From Turbatrix aceti (taxonomy: Eukaryota > Nematoda > Chromadorea > Rhabditida > Panagrolaimidae): 64,000 bases of DNA. Made by a program: the position numbers and the translations under genes. The stretch is taken from positions 7,902,739 through 7,966,738 of the forward strand of contig OZ017767.1 of the NCBI GenBank assembly GCA_963969345.1, written 5' to 3'. A model generated the notes under the pieces. It was not told where the DNA came from. It did not search any database and saw nothing but the letters and a program-made list of their open reading frames with translations. Shown here piece by piece: positions 1-10,398 of the stretch (position 1 is the first letter of the stretch; the number at the start of each line of letters is the position of its first letter).

Positions 1-1210
1 TCCGCCATGCAAACCACCTGCCGCCGGGATTGAAACAACGCTGCCGACGACAGCGTAAATCGATCAATTGTTGACGTCAGATTATCGTCATGGAAAAACA
101 ACGCTCCGGTGATAGCCACCGTACCCATGGATGGCACGTTGAATGCAACCACGGTCGTCGACGTCAAACTTGGTCCCGGCGTTGAGAAAAGCATGGTATT
201 GGGCGAACAGAGCATTGTTCCGTTTCTGGAGGGCTTGAATGTTGCCGGAGCAATGGCAGTGCCCCGGGTGACGAATGTGTCAATGACAGTTTTTTCGGCC
301 GGGAAGAGGTTCAGGTTTCCTATGAATTGGGGGTGCGTGGAGGTGAGTACCGTAAAGTTGTACTGCCGGGTCGAATTTGTTTTTCCAGGAGCTTTATTTG
401 TGCCAAGCACGGCTTCAAGTGCCCTTCTCTGACCCGGCATGCCGGTATTGATGATGATCGTACACGCGCCATCGGTGAGCATCGCGACGGTCGAAGTCGC
501 GTCGAGACCATCGAAACGACCGGTCGAGAGTAGAGACAGCACGGGACCGTTTTCGGAAACGTATTTCGTGTCAGAAGTCGGTGAGGATGGCATTCCAGCG
601 TTTTTGTCACCAAATTCGGGCGCGATTTCCTTTTCCGGCATTGGCGCGGCTACTACGACTTTTGTAGGCCGTAATTTGAGATCAGAGAGGTCTGGAGGAC
701 GCTCAATTTGCCGGGGTAACTTGGGAGTGGCTGTGGGGCTCGGAGGGAGGGGTGGGTTTCCCAGAAGAGGAAATGGCACTTCTGTGGGTGCCATTTTGCG
801 TTTGATGGGCGAAGAAGAGATAACTGAATCGTAAGCCGGTCGATTGAGAATGTTCCAATCGCTGCCGGATACTAAAGAAATCAGCAAAGATGGAGAGCCG
901 CAGCAGACGTGTTCTCCATCGAGTTGTTTCTGGCACGAAGCCTGGAAGCCACCGGTGAGGTCGATACACTCGTCTTCGGCGTCGGCCTGAAAATATTTTT
1001 AAAAAATATAAAAAATTGTGTTTTTTTCAAAATCCCAGGTGCACTCGAACGAACAAACAAACAAACCTGTTCGCGGGGGTTGCAGTGAATGAGTTCGAGT
1101 GAATACCGGTAGCGGAGTTGGGTGAGACCGGCTTTGCAGGCTTTCAGGGGGTCTGCGAGGCCGAGCAGGAGCCACAGGCCGATGATGACGGTGGATACGG
1201 CACCACGCAT
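1..1210 (-). CDS. Secreted MBLAC1/SWIP-10-like metallo-beta-lactamase-fold protein, metal ligands lost (C-terminus off left edge)
   Basis: Two exons: 1067-1210 (48 codons, phase 0) and 986 down to the window edge. The chosen start, MRGAVSTVIIGLWLLLGLAD, gives a clean signal peptide; an in-frame ATG further upstream would bury it. A Cys-containing segment (DECIDL...CCGSP) and a Pro-rich linker precede a domain resembling MBLAC1: DGACTIIINTGMPGQRRAL matches the strand around 'VDTG', and THPQFIGNLNLFP matches the family's THxHxDHIGNLNLF. Active MBLAC1-family enzymes bind metal through HxHxDH, the His of TPGH and the Asp of AGD. Here these read HPQF (two residues short), TPGP and TGA, so metal hydrolysis is unlikely. 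At least 376 residues are present. It is probably a secreted pseudoenzyme; the family call is fairly sure, the role unknown. Confidence 0.72.
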
Positions 1211-2641
1211 TTTTTGGACGGAGAAAAAAATAAAACAACCAAGCGGTAGGAGAACGAAAAAAGTTGTGAAATGAAACACCTGGTCCTTCTCCTGGTCAAA
1301 CAAGAGCGCCGACCGACGATTGACGATTGACGATTGTTGTTTTCTTCCCAGAATTGTTATTGCCCGCTCGTGGAAAAGAAACAGAAGTGGTCACGCCGGA
1401 GACCACCACCGTAGAAGAAATAATGGATACTCTAACAAATGGTCACCTTCTTACTCACAAAAAAATATGTATTATACAATTGTTGTGTCTTACTGATTCA
1501 TACTTATTTGTATCATGAGTTATACATAAAAATGTATAAAACAGGAATTTCCGGCAATTGCAGCGGCAATACAAAAAATGTATTATTTGTATTGCCTGCT
1601 GAGGCGTTCGCATGTTGCGCGCGAGTCAATGCATTTTGAGGATGTGGATTTCGTACCACATTACAAAAAAATGTAACTCAGCCCAAAATTCAGTTTTTTT
1701 TATGAAATTTTGTTTACAGACAGTTTCAGGGGCGTTCTTTATGCTGACATAATTCTTTTTTTTAATTCGGTCAAAATTAACAAAATCGAAGGAGGTATGG
1801 TAGAAAAATCGCGGCGCATAAACAAAATGAGCTAGGAAGGCAAACAAAAGCAATTCTGAAGCGAAACAAAATTCTCTAACTGATTTTGAAGAAAAATCTA
1901 TACCTTATCACCTTAGAAGTTTTGAAAAAAATGAAATTTCTGAGAAAAATTAGATTTTCGGAACTTTTTAGAACTCAATTTAAAAAACAGAGTACGTCAT
2001 TCGCTTCAGCGTTCATTTCTGCCCCGGACCCTAACTTTTCGCGTAAATGCATTTCGAACGCGATCCATGCCGATTTTTTTACCGAACCCTACTTTGAAAA
2101 ATTTTGGTGTCTGCTCACCAAAAAAAGGAGGTTCAGAAGAAAATTTGCACTGGCGCGCGGAAAAAATATAAAATTCTGAAACAATCGCTCCAGATGTAAA
2201 AGATACTGTAGAATGCGATGCCGATTTTAGTTTTTGGATTACGCTTCGAAAAAATTTTGAAAATTCATATTTCAGGAAAATTTTTTGGAAGTTTGAGTTT
2301 CTCAGGCATTTGAAAATTATTATGAATCATGTGCATATTTTTACTGGATAGAAAATTTTGTTGCGCTTCGAATTCATTTTTAACTGCATGCGTAACTTTA
2401 TTTTTTACCAAGTAATGAATTTTCTAGTACACCTCCTTTAATTTTGTCAAAAATGAAAATTTTGAAAAACGCCAGTAGCCCAGTTCGAACGACAACGCTT
2501 GAATCTCTTTTATCAAAACAAAAAATTTACAAATATCTATTCAAAAACCTAAGTTTTCGAATTTAGAAATAAATTTCGTCCAATTAATTTTACAAACAGC
2601 GCGTTCTGCGACTTTTCCGTTGTCGAGGAGTCTCAACACGA
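1211..2641. other. AT-rich intergenic stretch
   Basis: This stretch lies 5' of the MBLAC1-like gene and 5' of the weak candidate that follows. It has long A/T runs and no open frame with coding-like composition or paired splice sites. I see nothing definite in it. Confidence 0.5.
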
Positions 2642-3330
2642 ATGTTGCGTCGCAGCGCTCGGCTTGATCAGCCCAACTTTGTTCTTTTTTTGTCCATGTT
2701 CTTTTTTTCTCGTTCGTGTTGTAATTGTTGTTTTTTTAGCGTGAATTGTCTTGTTTTTATTTCAGATTTTTCAGGTGACATCCTCCAAGCGGCTCCAACT
2801 GACCGGTGTGGTGACAGCATCACTCCAATGTGGTGATGATGCCAACGTAAGTTTTTTTAAAGATTATAAAATAATTGGGCACTTTTTTGATAACCAACCA
2901 AGTTTTACCTGTTTTTTAATTTTTTTTTGCGATTGTATGATGAGTTCTTGCTTGAGATTTGTTAGGTAGGATTGCGCTGCGACAGATGGGGTGCCAAACC
3001 GGCTTCACAATCGCGAAAAAGAGTAAAAAATAGGTTTAAAGGCAGTTGGTGTGAAATTAAGGGGGGGATAAAAACTTTAAAGCTTCGTTATTGTTTTCAC
3101 GAAAAGTTTCAGATGATGTGCAACCTTGCTTCTCTTCAAATTTACTGTAAGTTGGAAGAAAAACTCGGAGACCTGACGAACTCTTTTGTTTTTAGGTAAA
3201 GCGACTGCAAAAGATCCTGCTCATTTTCCCTCATCTCATCATTTTATACCTTCATTTTTTTTCTTTTTTGTGTGGAGTTGCTAGTTTGTTTTTTTTTATT
3301 TGTCGTTATCAATAAATTATGTAAAAAGTA
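2642..3330 (+). other. Possible small multi-exon gene, model unresolved
   Basis: Several splice-like junctions line up on the plus strand. An acceptor run ending near 2774 is followed by a segment readable as KRLQLTGVVTASLQCGDDAN with a GTAAGT donor at about 2848. Further acceptor/donor pairs occur near 2966, 3112-3150 and 3196, and an AATAAA lies at about 3310. The first peptide is faintly like the start of a nematode transthyretin-like domain, but the following exons do not continue that family convincingly and I could not find one consistent frame. The ATG at 2642 is only the first in an open frame. It may be a real short gene, a decayed copy or a non-coding transcript. Confidence 0.22.
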
Positions 3331-4455
3331 CCGAAAACCAAGGGGGTTGCAACGAGGGAACGAACGGTGGCCTAAAAACGACAGTAAGGAAAACGCATTC
3401 AACGCACTTTGCCAAGCCTCATTTTATACATTTTTTGTTTAACGTATAATACAATAGTGGTTTTATTACTAATACAAAAAATGTATAATCACGCAATTTA
3501 TACATTGAATGTGTTGATCAGTTTACCCATACATTTTTGTATTGCGAATAATACATTTTTGTTTTATAGATTATACATTGTTTTTTGTGAGTAGGCAAGG
3601 ATCCGTGCGCAGAGACCAAAAAAAGTGTCAATATCAGATCAGGTGTGAAGGTGTAAAGGTGTGAATGAGGCTCTCGAGAAGGGCAGGTAGACAAGCTCCA
3701 CGGCGAGGCAGGATCAGGTTCCCGAGCAAGCTTGCGTCCCGAGGTCAGGTGTCTTCGGCGGTCGAGTGCACTCACGCAACCAACGTATACGTGAAGTGAA
3801 GCGAAGCACAGGTGAGTCGTTCGACGAGAGTTATCCAATATCTAATATCCTTCCCGCTAGCGTGACTAGCTGGTATACAAGATATACAAGATGTCAGGAA
3901 GAAGTGGAAAAATGTATCCACCAACAATCATCGGGTCTTTCGAAAAAAGTTGAAAAACGAATACATACTAACTAAGAAAAAAGAATCAAATGACCAATTC
4001 CCTTTTCCATTTCCGTATCGGTGTTCGGTGTTTTTCCACCCGAGCTCAGGTGCGCGCATGCATTTAATCTGACACTACACCCGAGCCTGGCCATGATTCA
4101 CAAGCCAGCCGGCTGTCCGCATGGAGCGCATAAAATTACATACATCCTCAGATCTTGCGGGTGTCACCCCGATGACCACTATGTATAGTATAATAGTCCC
4201 CCTGAAGAAAAAAAATATGATGTACGCAGATTAATCTCCCGATATTGTCATAACAAATCCGGTTAAGGTACAAAAGTCAGAAGAGAATGCGCACTTTTTC
4301 ACTATGTATACATGCAATGTCAGATTTTATTATGTATTATGCGAAAAGTAATCCAAGATTGTTCAAAATCATGAAAATCAGAAAATCAACAAATATTATA
4401 TTTCCGAGGGGTTTTTTTATGATAATTAACCGGAAATCAGACAAAAAAAACAAAT
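3331..4455. other. Intergenic stretch, no gene seen
   Basis: No open frame here has coding-like composition. There is AT-rich sequence with repeated TATACA/TGTATT words (3420-3590), then a moderately GC-richer part (3610-4160) including the palindrome-containing AAGCCAGCCGGCTGT at 4102. Confidence 0.45.
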
Positions 4456-4461
4456 TTTATT
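4456..4461 (-). terminator. Poly(A) signal AATAAA for the Cys-rich protein gene
   Basis: AATAAA on the minus strand, 120 bases beyond the stop codon at 4581, is the nearest canonical signal. Confidence 0.45.
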
Positions 4462-4580
4462 AGAATTTTACAGTACTGTTAAAATGAAAAAATTATTTAG
4501 CAAAAAACAGAGCAGTAACAAATTTTTACGACAAACCTGAAAATAAAACTTCACAAAAAATACTTTAGACAAGATAAAAT

Positions 4581-5684
4581 TCAACAAAAATTGTAAGTTT
4601 TGATGAACTCGACTGTGTTCTTCTGCAGCTCCGAGAGAGGACGAGGACAGATTTTGGCGTGGGTTTCATAACACTTGACGGTTTGGCAGAACGCGTTGCA
4701 TTTGGTGCAGATTATCGGGATCGTTCCTGGTGTCTTTTTGGAGCAATCAACGCCGGTGTGAAGGCAAATCGGGCACTGCGGTTGACATTTGTGCCGCAAA
4801 CAGGTAAAGTTGAAACATTCGTGGCAGAACATTTTACCCTAAAAAAAGTGCATAAAAACCAAATTTAACGTCATTCGTAAAACTTACATTTTTTATCTTT
4901 CGAAAAAGAGGGGCAAACCGCTTTGATTCGGCATCGTAGATCAACAAGCGAAGAGTGGCGCGTTCAGATTTAGAATAATTAGTCAAGACAACGCTCAGCG
5001 AAGTATCCAGAATCACGAATAACTCGTTCGCATACCCGTTCAAATGAATGATGCGGTCAACGTTGGTCAAGGATAACGGAAAAGATATGTCGATTTGTCG
5101 TTGGACATATTGCAATGAATCGCTGATTACACCATCTGTATCCTTTTTAGGAAACTTACCCCAAATCTTTTCTATATCCATAATATAAGAGAACAAGGTA
5201 GCATGAAAGAAGTTGTCCTTGTCGCTGACGTTTGGATAAAAATCGGAATATCGTGTGAAATACTTCCTGACTTCCTGAATCGTCTCGTTGACCAATACTT
5301 CCGGCTCGACTTCGATGACAGGTTTCTTGAATTTCCTCGACACCAGGAATAGCAGGCAGAGCGGCGACTTTGTCCTCAAAATCATGTCTGACATTCGCGA
5401 TCCGCTCCGCACGTTCGCCTTCGAGTTCCTGAATTCTCTTGTTGATATCGACGTTGACTTCCTCGATGCGTTGTACCATTTCGTCAGAGTACGTCTTGAG
5501 AAGGTTTCGTCGAATCAGCAATTGAGCCAAATTTTCTGTCAAGCTCAAAAAATTCGGAGAGTCAGCATTCAAACCAGGAATTTGCTCTAAAAAAACGAAT
5601 ATAACCAATTTTTTATGATACCGCGGAAAACTCACGCTGAATTTTTTTGATAGCGGCATCGACAGCCTGAATGACAGAATACAT
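4581..5684 (-). CDS. Unrecognised protein with central coiled coil and Cys/His-rich C-terminal zinc-binding-like domain
   Basis: Exon 1 is 5636-5684 (MYSVIQAVDAAIKKIQ), then 4888-5586, then 4838-4581. The middle exon holds a charged helical stretch (RIEEVNVDINKRIQELEGER) and a mixed region ending KRFAPLFRKIKN. The last exon encodes about 85 residues with many Cys and His (MFCHECFNFTC, HKCQPQCPIC, IICTKCNAFC), a pattern suggesting a cross-braced zinc fold that I cannot assign to RING or another named class. Within 4888-5586 the frame changes near 5326-5413. Removing a 43-nt GT-AG segment at 5326-5368 restores one frame of 320 residues, but its splice sites are poor, so a 1-nt indel or assembly error is equally possible. 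It lies downstream of legumain on the same strand and is probably co-transcribed. Function unknown. Confidence 0.7.
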
Positions 5685-5698
5685 GATAACGGTGCCAG

Positions 5699-5701
5699 CT
5701 G
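5699..5701 (-). promoter_or_regulatory. Probable spliced-leader trans-splice acceptor
   Basis: The minus strand reads TTTTTCTTCTCAG and then 14 bases before the ATG at 5684. There is no obvious upstream donor in the 230-base gap to the legumain poly(A) signal, which fits SL-type trans-splicing of a downstream operon gene. Confidence 0.5.
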
Positions 5702-5930
5702 AGAAGAAAAAGATGCGTTTCGATGGGAGACGGGTAGAGAAAGGCGACCGGAACAGTCGATAGAGTGATAACAAATGACAAACTCAAGTGAAAAACGCGG
5801 AAAATAGGCCCCAGCAATTTTCGCTTCAAGACCGTTGCTGCGCAAGTCGTCACCGTAAAACGATCTTTTTTGTTCAGAAAAGAAATATGCCATTCAAGAT
5901 TTGAGGAACATTGTATATTTTTCATAAAAC

Positions 5931-5936
5931 TTTATT
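5931..5936 (-). terminator. Poly(A) signal AATAAA for legumain
   Basis: AATAAA on the minus strand lies 40 bases past the legumain stop codon and about 250 bases before the start of the next gene on the same strand. Confidence 0.6.
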
Positions 5937-5975
5937 TAACAATTTTTTACACATTCAAAATCACGAGAATCCCGC

Positions 5976-7513
5976 TCACAGCACATCGACAAACCGCGGA
6001 CCGCCGAAGCACTCTTTTGCAAAGTAGTTGAGGATGGGTGTGGGACTGCGAGTGAATTCGCAGATGTTGGCAAGCGGTGCAGAGAGCGTGAAGGCAAAAG
6101 GATTGCGGTGGAGCGGAGCACATTGACTGTCGAAGGCATCAAAAACAGTTTTGTGGCACTTGAACTGCGTGGTGTCTTTTGGAGTTTCATACATGATGAG
6201 GCTGGGTTGCGTGATGCCGACCGCCTTGGCCGCATTTTCAATAAATTCGGTGATGTCCTCGCGACGCTGTTTCGAATCGGTCAAATACCGGGAAATCGTC
6301 TCGGTATCGGCGTTCTCACTGCGAAGACGGCGTTCGGCCATGAACATTTCCACATCGCGACTATCGATCGCTGATGCAAAAGGTTCAACAAAGAAGCTGG
6401 GATCTTCAGTGCTGGTCGCCGAAGGTTTGTTGAGATTCTCTTTGCCTTGATACTCAGAAACGGTTTCTTCGCGAACAGTTTTGTCGCCATAGGTCGAAAC
6501 ATGCGAGCCTCGGGTAGTGTAGGTAACGTCGTCGACCTGTTTTCCGACTGTTAAAAACAGGATGTTGTTGAGTTCTGTGTTGTGAATCCAGTTAACTGAG
6601 AATTCATCGCCAAGGCACGGCAAATTCGAAGAGCAGTAGGCGGCATAGGAGTTTTCGGTAGCATTTGAGGCTGTGACGCCGTAAACTACATAAAAACATT
6701 AAATTACTAATGTTTTGCTCAAAAAATATGTTTTATACATAAATGTCTTATCAGCAATACATATATGTATGTCTTATCTGAGATAAGAGATTAAATGTCT
6801 TCAAGACAAGATATATTGGTCTTAAATTTTCCAAATCGCTAAACTCACTCTGCTCGTTACTGTCGAGATTGAGAAACATGGATCCCGCCTCGCAGGCTTC
6901 GATATAGAAAAGAAGCTTCCGGAATGCTTTCTTCTGAGAAAGGTAAAGCAGGGCCTCGTTCAGTTGCGTGCTGTGAACATAACCAGCAGGCATGCCGAGG
7001 ATATTGTAACCGCCGTGGTCACTGTAGTAGACAAAAACGTTGTCGTCAGCATCACTCTCGAGCACGCGACCGGTCCCGATGCCATTGTTACCCGTCTTGT
7101 TTCCTTTCAGAACATTGAGAAAGACGTTGTGATTGACATCCTTGCCTTTGTAGTCAATCTTGACGCCGGCATAAACGTTGCTGCCGTTTGGTGAGTTGAA
7201 AATTTTTCCCGGATAGGGATTGAGCGGGTTGTAAGCAATGTCATCGTACATGAGAGTGATAATTTGTTCTGCTGGAACGCCGTGGTTTCGGAGCAGTTGG
7301 TAGGCATGCGAGACATCAGCCTGGTGACGGTAGTTATCCCAGCCACTGGAGCCGGCAATTAGGACTGCCCAGATGTTTTCGACTGAATTATTGCCGCTGA
7401 AAAAGGTCACCAAAGGGAAAACCGCGTTCGTTTAGAACCACTTACTTTATCGGAATGGCCCATGTAAAACCCAGAAAACAGGTCAGAGCTAGTATTATCA
7501 TTGCTGCCTGCAT
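5976..7513 (-). CDS. Legumain (asparaginyl endopeptidase, peptidase family C13)
   Basis: Exons 7446-7513, 6849-7396 and 5976-6685 join in frame to 441 residues, the usual legumain length. The signal peptide is MQAAMIILALTCFLGFTWA. The catalytic core is intact: AGSSGWDNYRHQADVSHAYQ, EQIITLMYDDIA, the His of YYSDHGGYNILGMP, and the nucleophile Cys of FYIEACEAGSMF. The conserved NATENSYAAYC...LGDEFSVNW segment follows, then the HVSTYGD element and a Cys-containing C-terminal prodomain (KCHKTVFDAF, CEFTRSPTP). Legumains cleave after Asn in acidic endolysosomes and mature by removing the C-terminal prodomain. GATA-type sites sit upstream and in intron 2, suggesting intestinal expression. The upstream sequence TTTTTTAAACGGCAG-A-ATG could be an SL acceptor. 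Identification is very secure. Confidence 0.95.
6747..6787. promoter_or_regulatory. GATA-site cluster in legumain intron 2
   Basis: CTTATCA (6747-6753), CTTATCT (6773-6779) and AGATAAG (6781-6787) lie close together; the last two form a palindrome around one G. TGATAAG-type sites are the binding sequence of nematode endodermal GATA factors. Enhancer function is inferred. Confidence 0.35.
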
Positions 7514-7933
7514 TCTGCCGTTTAAAAAAGGTGTGTATGAAAAAATATCAAAGGTAACAATTCTGACCAATGTTATCAATGACAAGGAATCCTCAACATT
7601 TATATAGAAATGAAATGACCTCACCGTACAGGTAAGCGTGAGAAAGACAAAACAAAAAAATATGATAAGCAGCGTTCTCCCATGCGTTCTTATGACAGAT
7701 GGACACGGTATTTTACAAGAAGTTGGTCGAGTTTAACGATGTTTTTGTGCTCCGGAAATACATACGTCAAGCGCATTCCTGAAGATTGTAAATGCTGCTG
7801 TATTTTGAACATGAATTCCCGTCATAGCAGATAAGTGACAGGTTATTGTGGGAAAATGATCCATGTCTTATCAACATTTTTGATGCGACTGATTTATCTA
7901 TAGATGTTTTTTTTCGATTTACATACAAGGAAT
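7514..7933 (-). promoter_or_regulatory. Legumain promoter region with several GATA sites
   Basis: The 5' flank of legumain holds TGATAAG (7663-7669), AGATAAG (7829-7835) and CTTATCA (7867-7873), the three best matches to the WGATAR consensus in a short interval. No TATA box is evident. Function is inferred from known gut GATA sites in worms. Confidence 0.35.
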
Positions 7934-8079
7934 GTGTTAGGCAACTTTTTGGAAATTCTTCACAAAATTTTTCCAAAAAGTTGCTTTACTATGAAAAGTT
8001 TGTACCGTAAAAACTTTTCATAGTAAAAGCAACTTTTTGGCAAAAGTTCGTAAATATTTTCCAAAAAGTTGCGTGTTAG
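7934..8079. mobile_element. Foldback (MITE-like) element with 7-bp target-site duplication
   Basis: An imperfect inverted repeat with arms of about 62 bases begins GCAACTTTTTGGAAA (7941) and ends TTTCCAAAAAGTTGC (8072), with GTACCGT near its centre. Identical GTGTTAG heptamers flank it at 7934-7940 and 8073-8079, the footprint expected of transposition. It has no coding capacity. A related sequence lies at 63697-63779. Confidence 0.75.
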
Positions 8080-8382
8080 GTGTTCTATTTTTGGTTTTCT
8101 GTAAAAAAATCGTTTTGAGACCCAATTTCGATTTTTTGATGATCTTCAAACGATGACTCAACAATGGCTGATACGGTTTCTGGTCTACTTCTGCGACGGA
8201 CTACACGCAAGGCACGAACAAGCAACATCGCCACCACAGATCTTTTTATTGTGATAAGTCGTTGATTTTTTGTTTGATTGTGATAAATTGTTATGTAAAC
8301 TGTGTATATAGGACACGGAGGGCACAAAAGGGTGAGGCGAACGGCAAAAAGCAGGGGGGCGAAAAAGCGGGAGAAAAACACG

Positions 8383-8499
8383 ATCGTCATTTTTTTCTGA
8401 CGAATTCGTCAGTTTTTTCTAACGATGCATTCGTCAGTTCAACTGACGTCTGTGCACAGCACCAAAAAACTGACGAATTCGTCAGAAAAAACTGACGAT
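8383..8499. mobile_element. Short inverted-repeat element built on CTGACGAATTCGTCAG palindromes
   Basis: The ends ATCGTCA and TGACGAT begin long near-perfect terminal inverted repeats of about 35 bases, each containing the perfect palindrome CTGACGAATTCGTCAG. The 40-base centre holds further TCAGTTCAACTGA symmetry. It is non-coding and lies just downstream of the 8637-10395 gene. Probably a MITE; no clear target-site duplication was found. Confidence 0.6.
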
Positions 8500-8557
8500 A
8501 TTTTTTTCAGTGTATAATTCCAATTTTTTCACTGTAAAATTCTCAAATGCAAAACAT

Positions 8558-8563
8558 TTTATT
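8558..8563 (-). terminator. Poly(A) signal AATAAA for the acidic/Pro-rich protein gene
   Basis: AATAAA on the minus strand lies 74 bases beyond the stop codon at 8637. Confidence 0.5.
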
Positions 8564-8636
8564 CTTTACAATCAAAAAATACAAAAAACTGTCAATTTGC
8601 ATCATTTATAGGGTCTTTCCATGCTCATGCCCCCAA

Positions 8637-10395
8637 TCAGTCCCGGTTGAGTTTCAACAGCCCAACACGAGGCGTGAAAGCCGGCCCAGCAGCACTGCAG
8701 CTCGCTTCGGCTTCGACGGACGATTGCTTCTTCTTTTCCGCCTTTTTACCCGTAGACGAAATGTTCTTCTTCAGCGGCGGAGGTGGCTTGACCTTGGCAG
8801 TCTCCTTGACCAGCATAGGTGATTCGCCGGTTTCTTCGACGTCCTTTTTGAGACGAAGAATAGCCCGGAGCGAAGGGGTGAGGTGCTTTCTGTTGCTCTG
8901 CTTTTCTACGTCCAACATGAATTTCCCCCCGAGACCCTTCCCGGATCGGGGTACGAGTTTGGGATCCGCACCCCGGGCAATGGCTTCTTCCTCGCGCTCG
9001 AGTTGCTTTCGTATACGACCGGTGCGCGCGTTGATGGCTCGGAGGTGACCCTTGAAGCGGCGGGCTTCTGAACGCATGGTGTCGAAGGCTTCGGCTAGTT
9101 GGTCAAGCACTGAAAATCAACAAATATAATTTGAGGCGTTTTTTTATGGTTCTCAGAACAAAAAAAGTCAAAAATGAACGTAAACGGCGAAAAAAATGAA
9201 GTAAAGTATATTGTGGTTCTTGAAGCGAAAATTGATTACCCTCGTTTTTTTTGAAAAAAAATCCGTACGAGAACCAAATTCGATCTACCGTTTCAAATAA
9301 ATAAAAAAAACCGTAAACGGTCTAAATACAGTATATTATGGTTCCCGAAGCGAAAATTCAGCATACGTGTTCAATTTTTTTAAATAATTTTCAAAAAAGA
9401 TATAAAACTCACTTTTCTGCTTTTCACTTGGTGGAAGACTGTTGAATTCCTCCAGGCACCCTCGGAAGTCCTCAAAAGGCAGCGGGATCTCTTCTGGATC
9501 GAAAAAGTCCAAATCTGCCTGATAATCGTAGTCGTCGACTTTGCGATGAGGAATTGCGACTTTCTTCGACGAAGACGGTCCCGAAATCTGCTTCGGTTTG
9601 CTAGGAGGTAGGACCTGCAACGATTCTACCGTATCCATGGGTGTAGCTGCTTCTGGCGTGGCAGAAACCTCAGAAGTGTCCCGAAACTCGGCTACATCGG
9701 GGGTGTAAGTCGTGTTTGAAGACTGCGCCGGTGAAATGGACAGCTCGGGAGTTGCAGAAGCCATGGATTCGGAAATTGCTTCGGTAGATATCATTTCTTC
9801 CATAGCGGAAGATTGAGACGGTGTGGAGAATTCGGGAGCAGAAAAAGCGACCTGGCAGGGTGGAGGAACGCTTCGGATGATGACAGGCTGCATTCCGCGA
9901 GGCGGACGGGCTATCTGGACCTTGGTCACCTGGGCTCTCGGACGTTGGGGTAAAAACATGGGTCGAACACCCGGTGTAGGCCTCAGAATCCGAATGACTG
10001 GGCGGGCAGGTCGGATAACCCGGATTGGGGGTCGGTTTAGGGATGTTCTCAAAACCTGGAAAAAAATACAAAATAAATGAAATACACCGATTTTTTGTAT
10101 TTTTTATACTCACCGGATGCTGCCGAGGATTTACAGCCCGAATTGAAGCCGCAGCGGAAAGCGGAGCAGGCGGAGCGCTGACAGGAACCGCGATCGGTGC
10201 TTCGTCGTCAGACAATCCGACAACATCGATATCATCGTCGTCATCGGCAACAACAGCATCGACGATGGCTGTGTCAATGCTGGGAGTAGGAACAGGACCT
10301 GACTCGGCAAAAGAGCTCGAGTTTGAAACCGGCTGAACGGGTTCAGTATCCGATTCAATGTGCAGGTAATTTTCTGGAGGGCCGTCTGAGGCCAT
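8637..10395 (-). CDS. Unrecognised acidic/Pro-rich, coiled-coil protein (probably nuclear)
   Basis: Three exons, 10114-10395, 9413-10055 and 8637-9109, join with matching phases to 465 residues. Residues 1-94 are acidic, with a run of five Asp inside VVADDDDDIDVVGLSDDEA. Residues 95-170 are basic and Pro/Arg-rich (RVIRPARPVIRILRP). A Ser/Thr/Pro region follows, then an acidic segment (DYDYQADLDFFDPEE), a predicted helix from SEKQKMLDQLAEAFDTM into RIRKQLEREEEA, and a Lys-rich tail. It has no signal peptide or membrane segment. This composition fits a chromatin- or nucleic-acid-associated protein, but I recognise no domain. The start is supported by an acceptor three bases upstream of the ATG. 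Intron 2 contains a direct repeat. Confidence 0.75.
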
Positions 10396-10398
10396 GAT

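Noticed and set aside
3518..3838. A 106-codon minus-strand open frame
   Set aside because: It is composed partly of repeated TTCACACC-like DNA and has no splice sites or recognisable motif.
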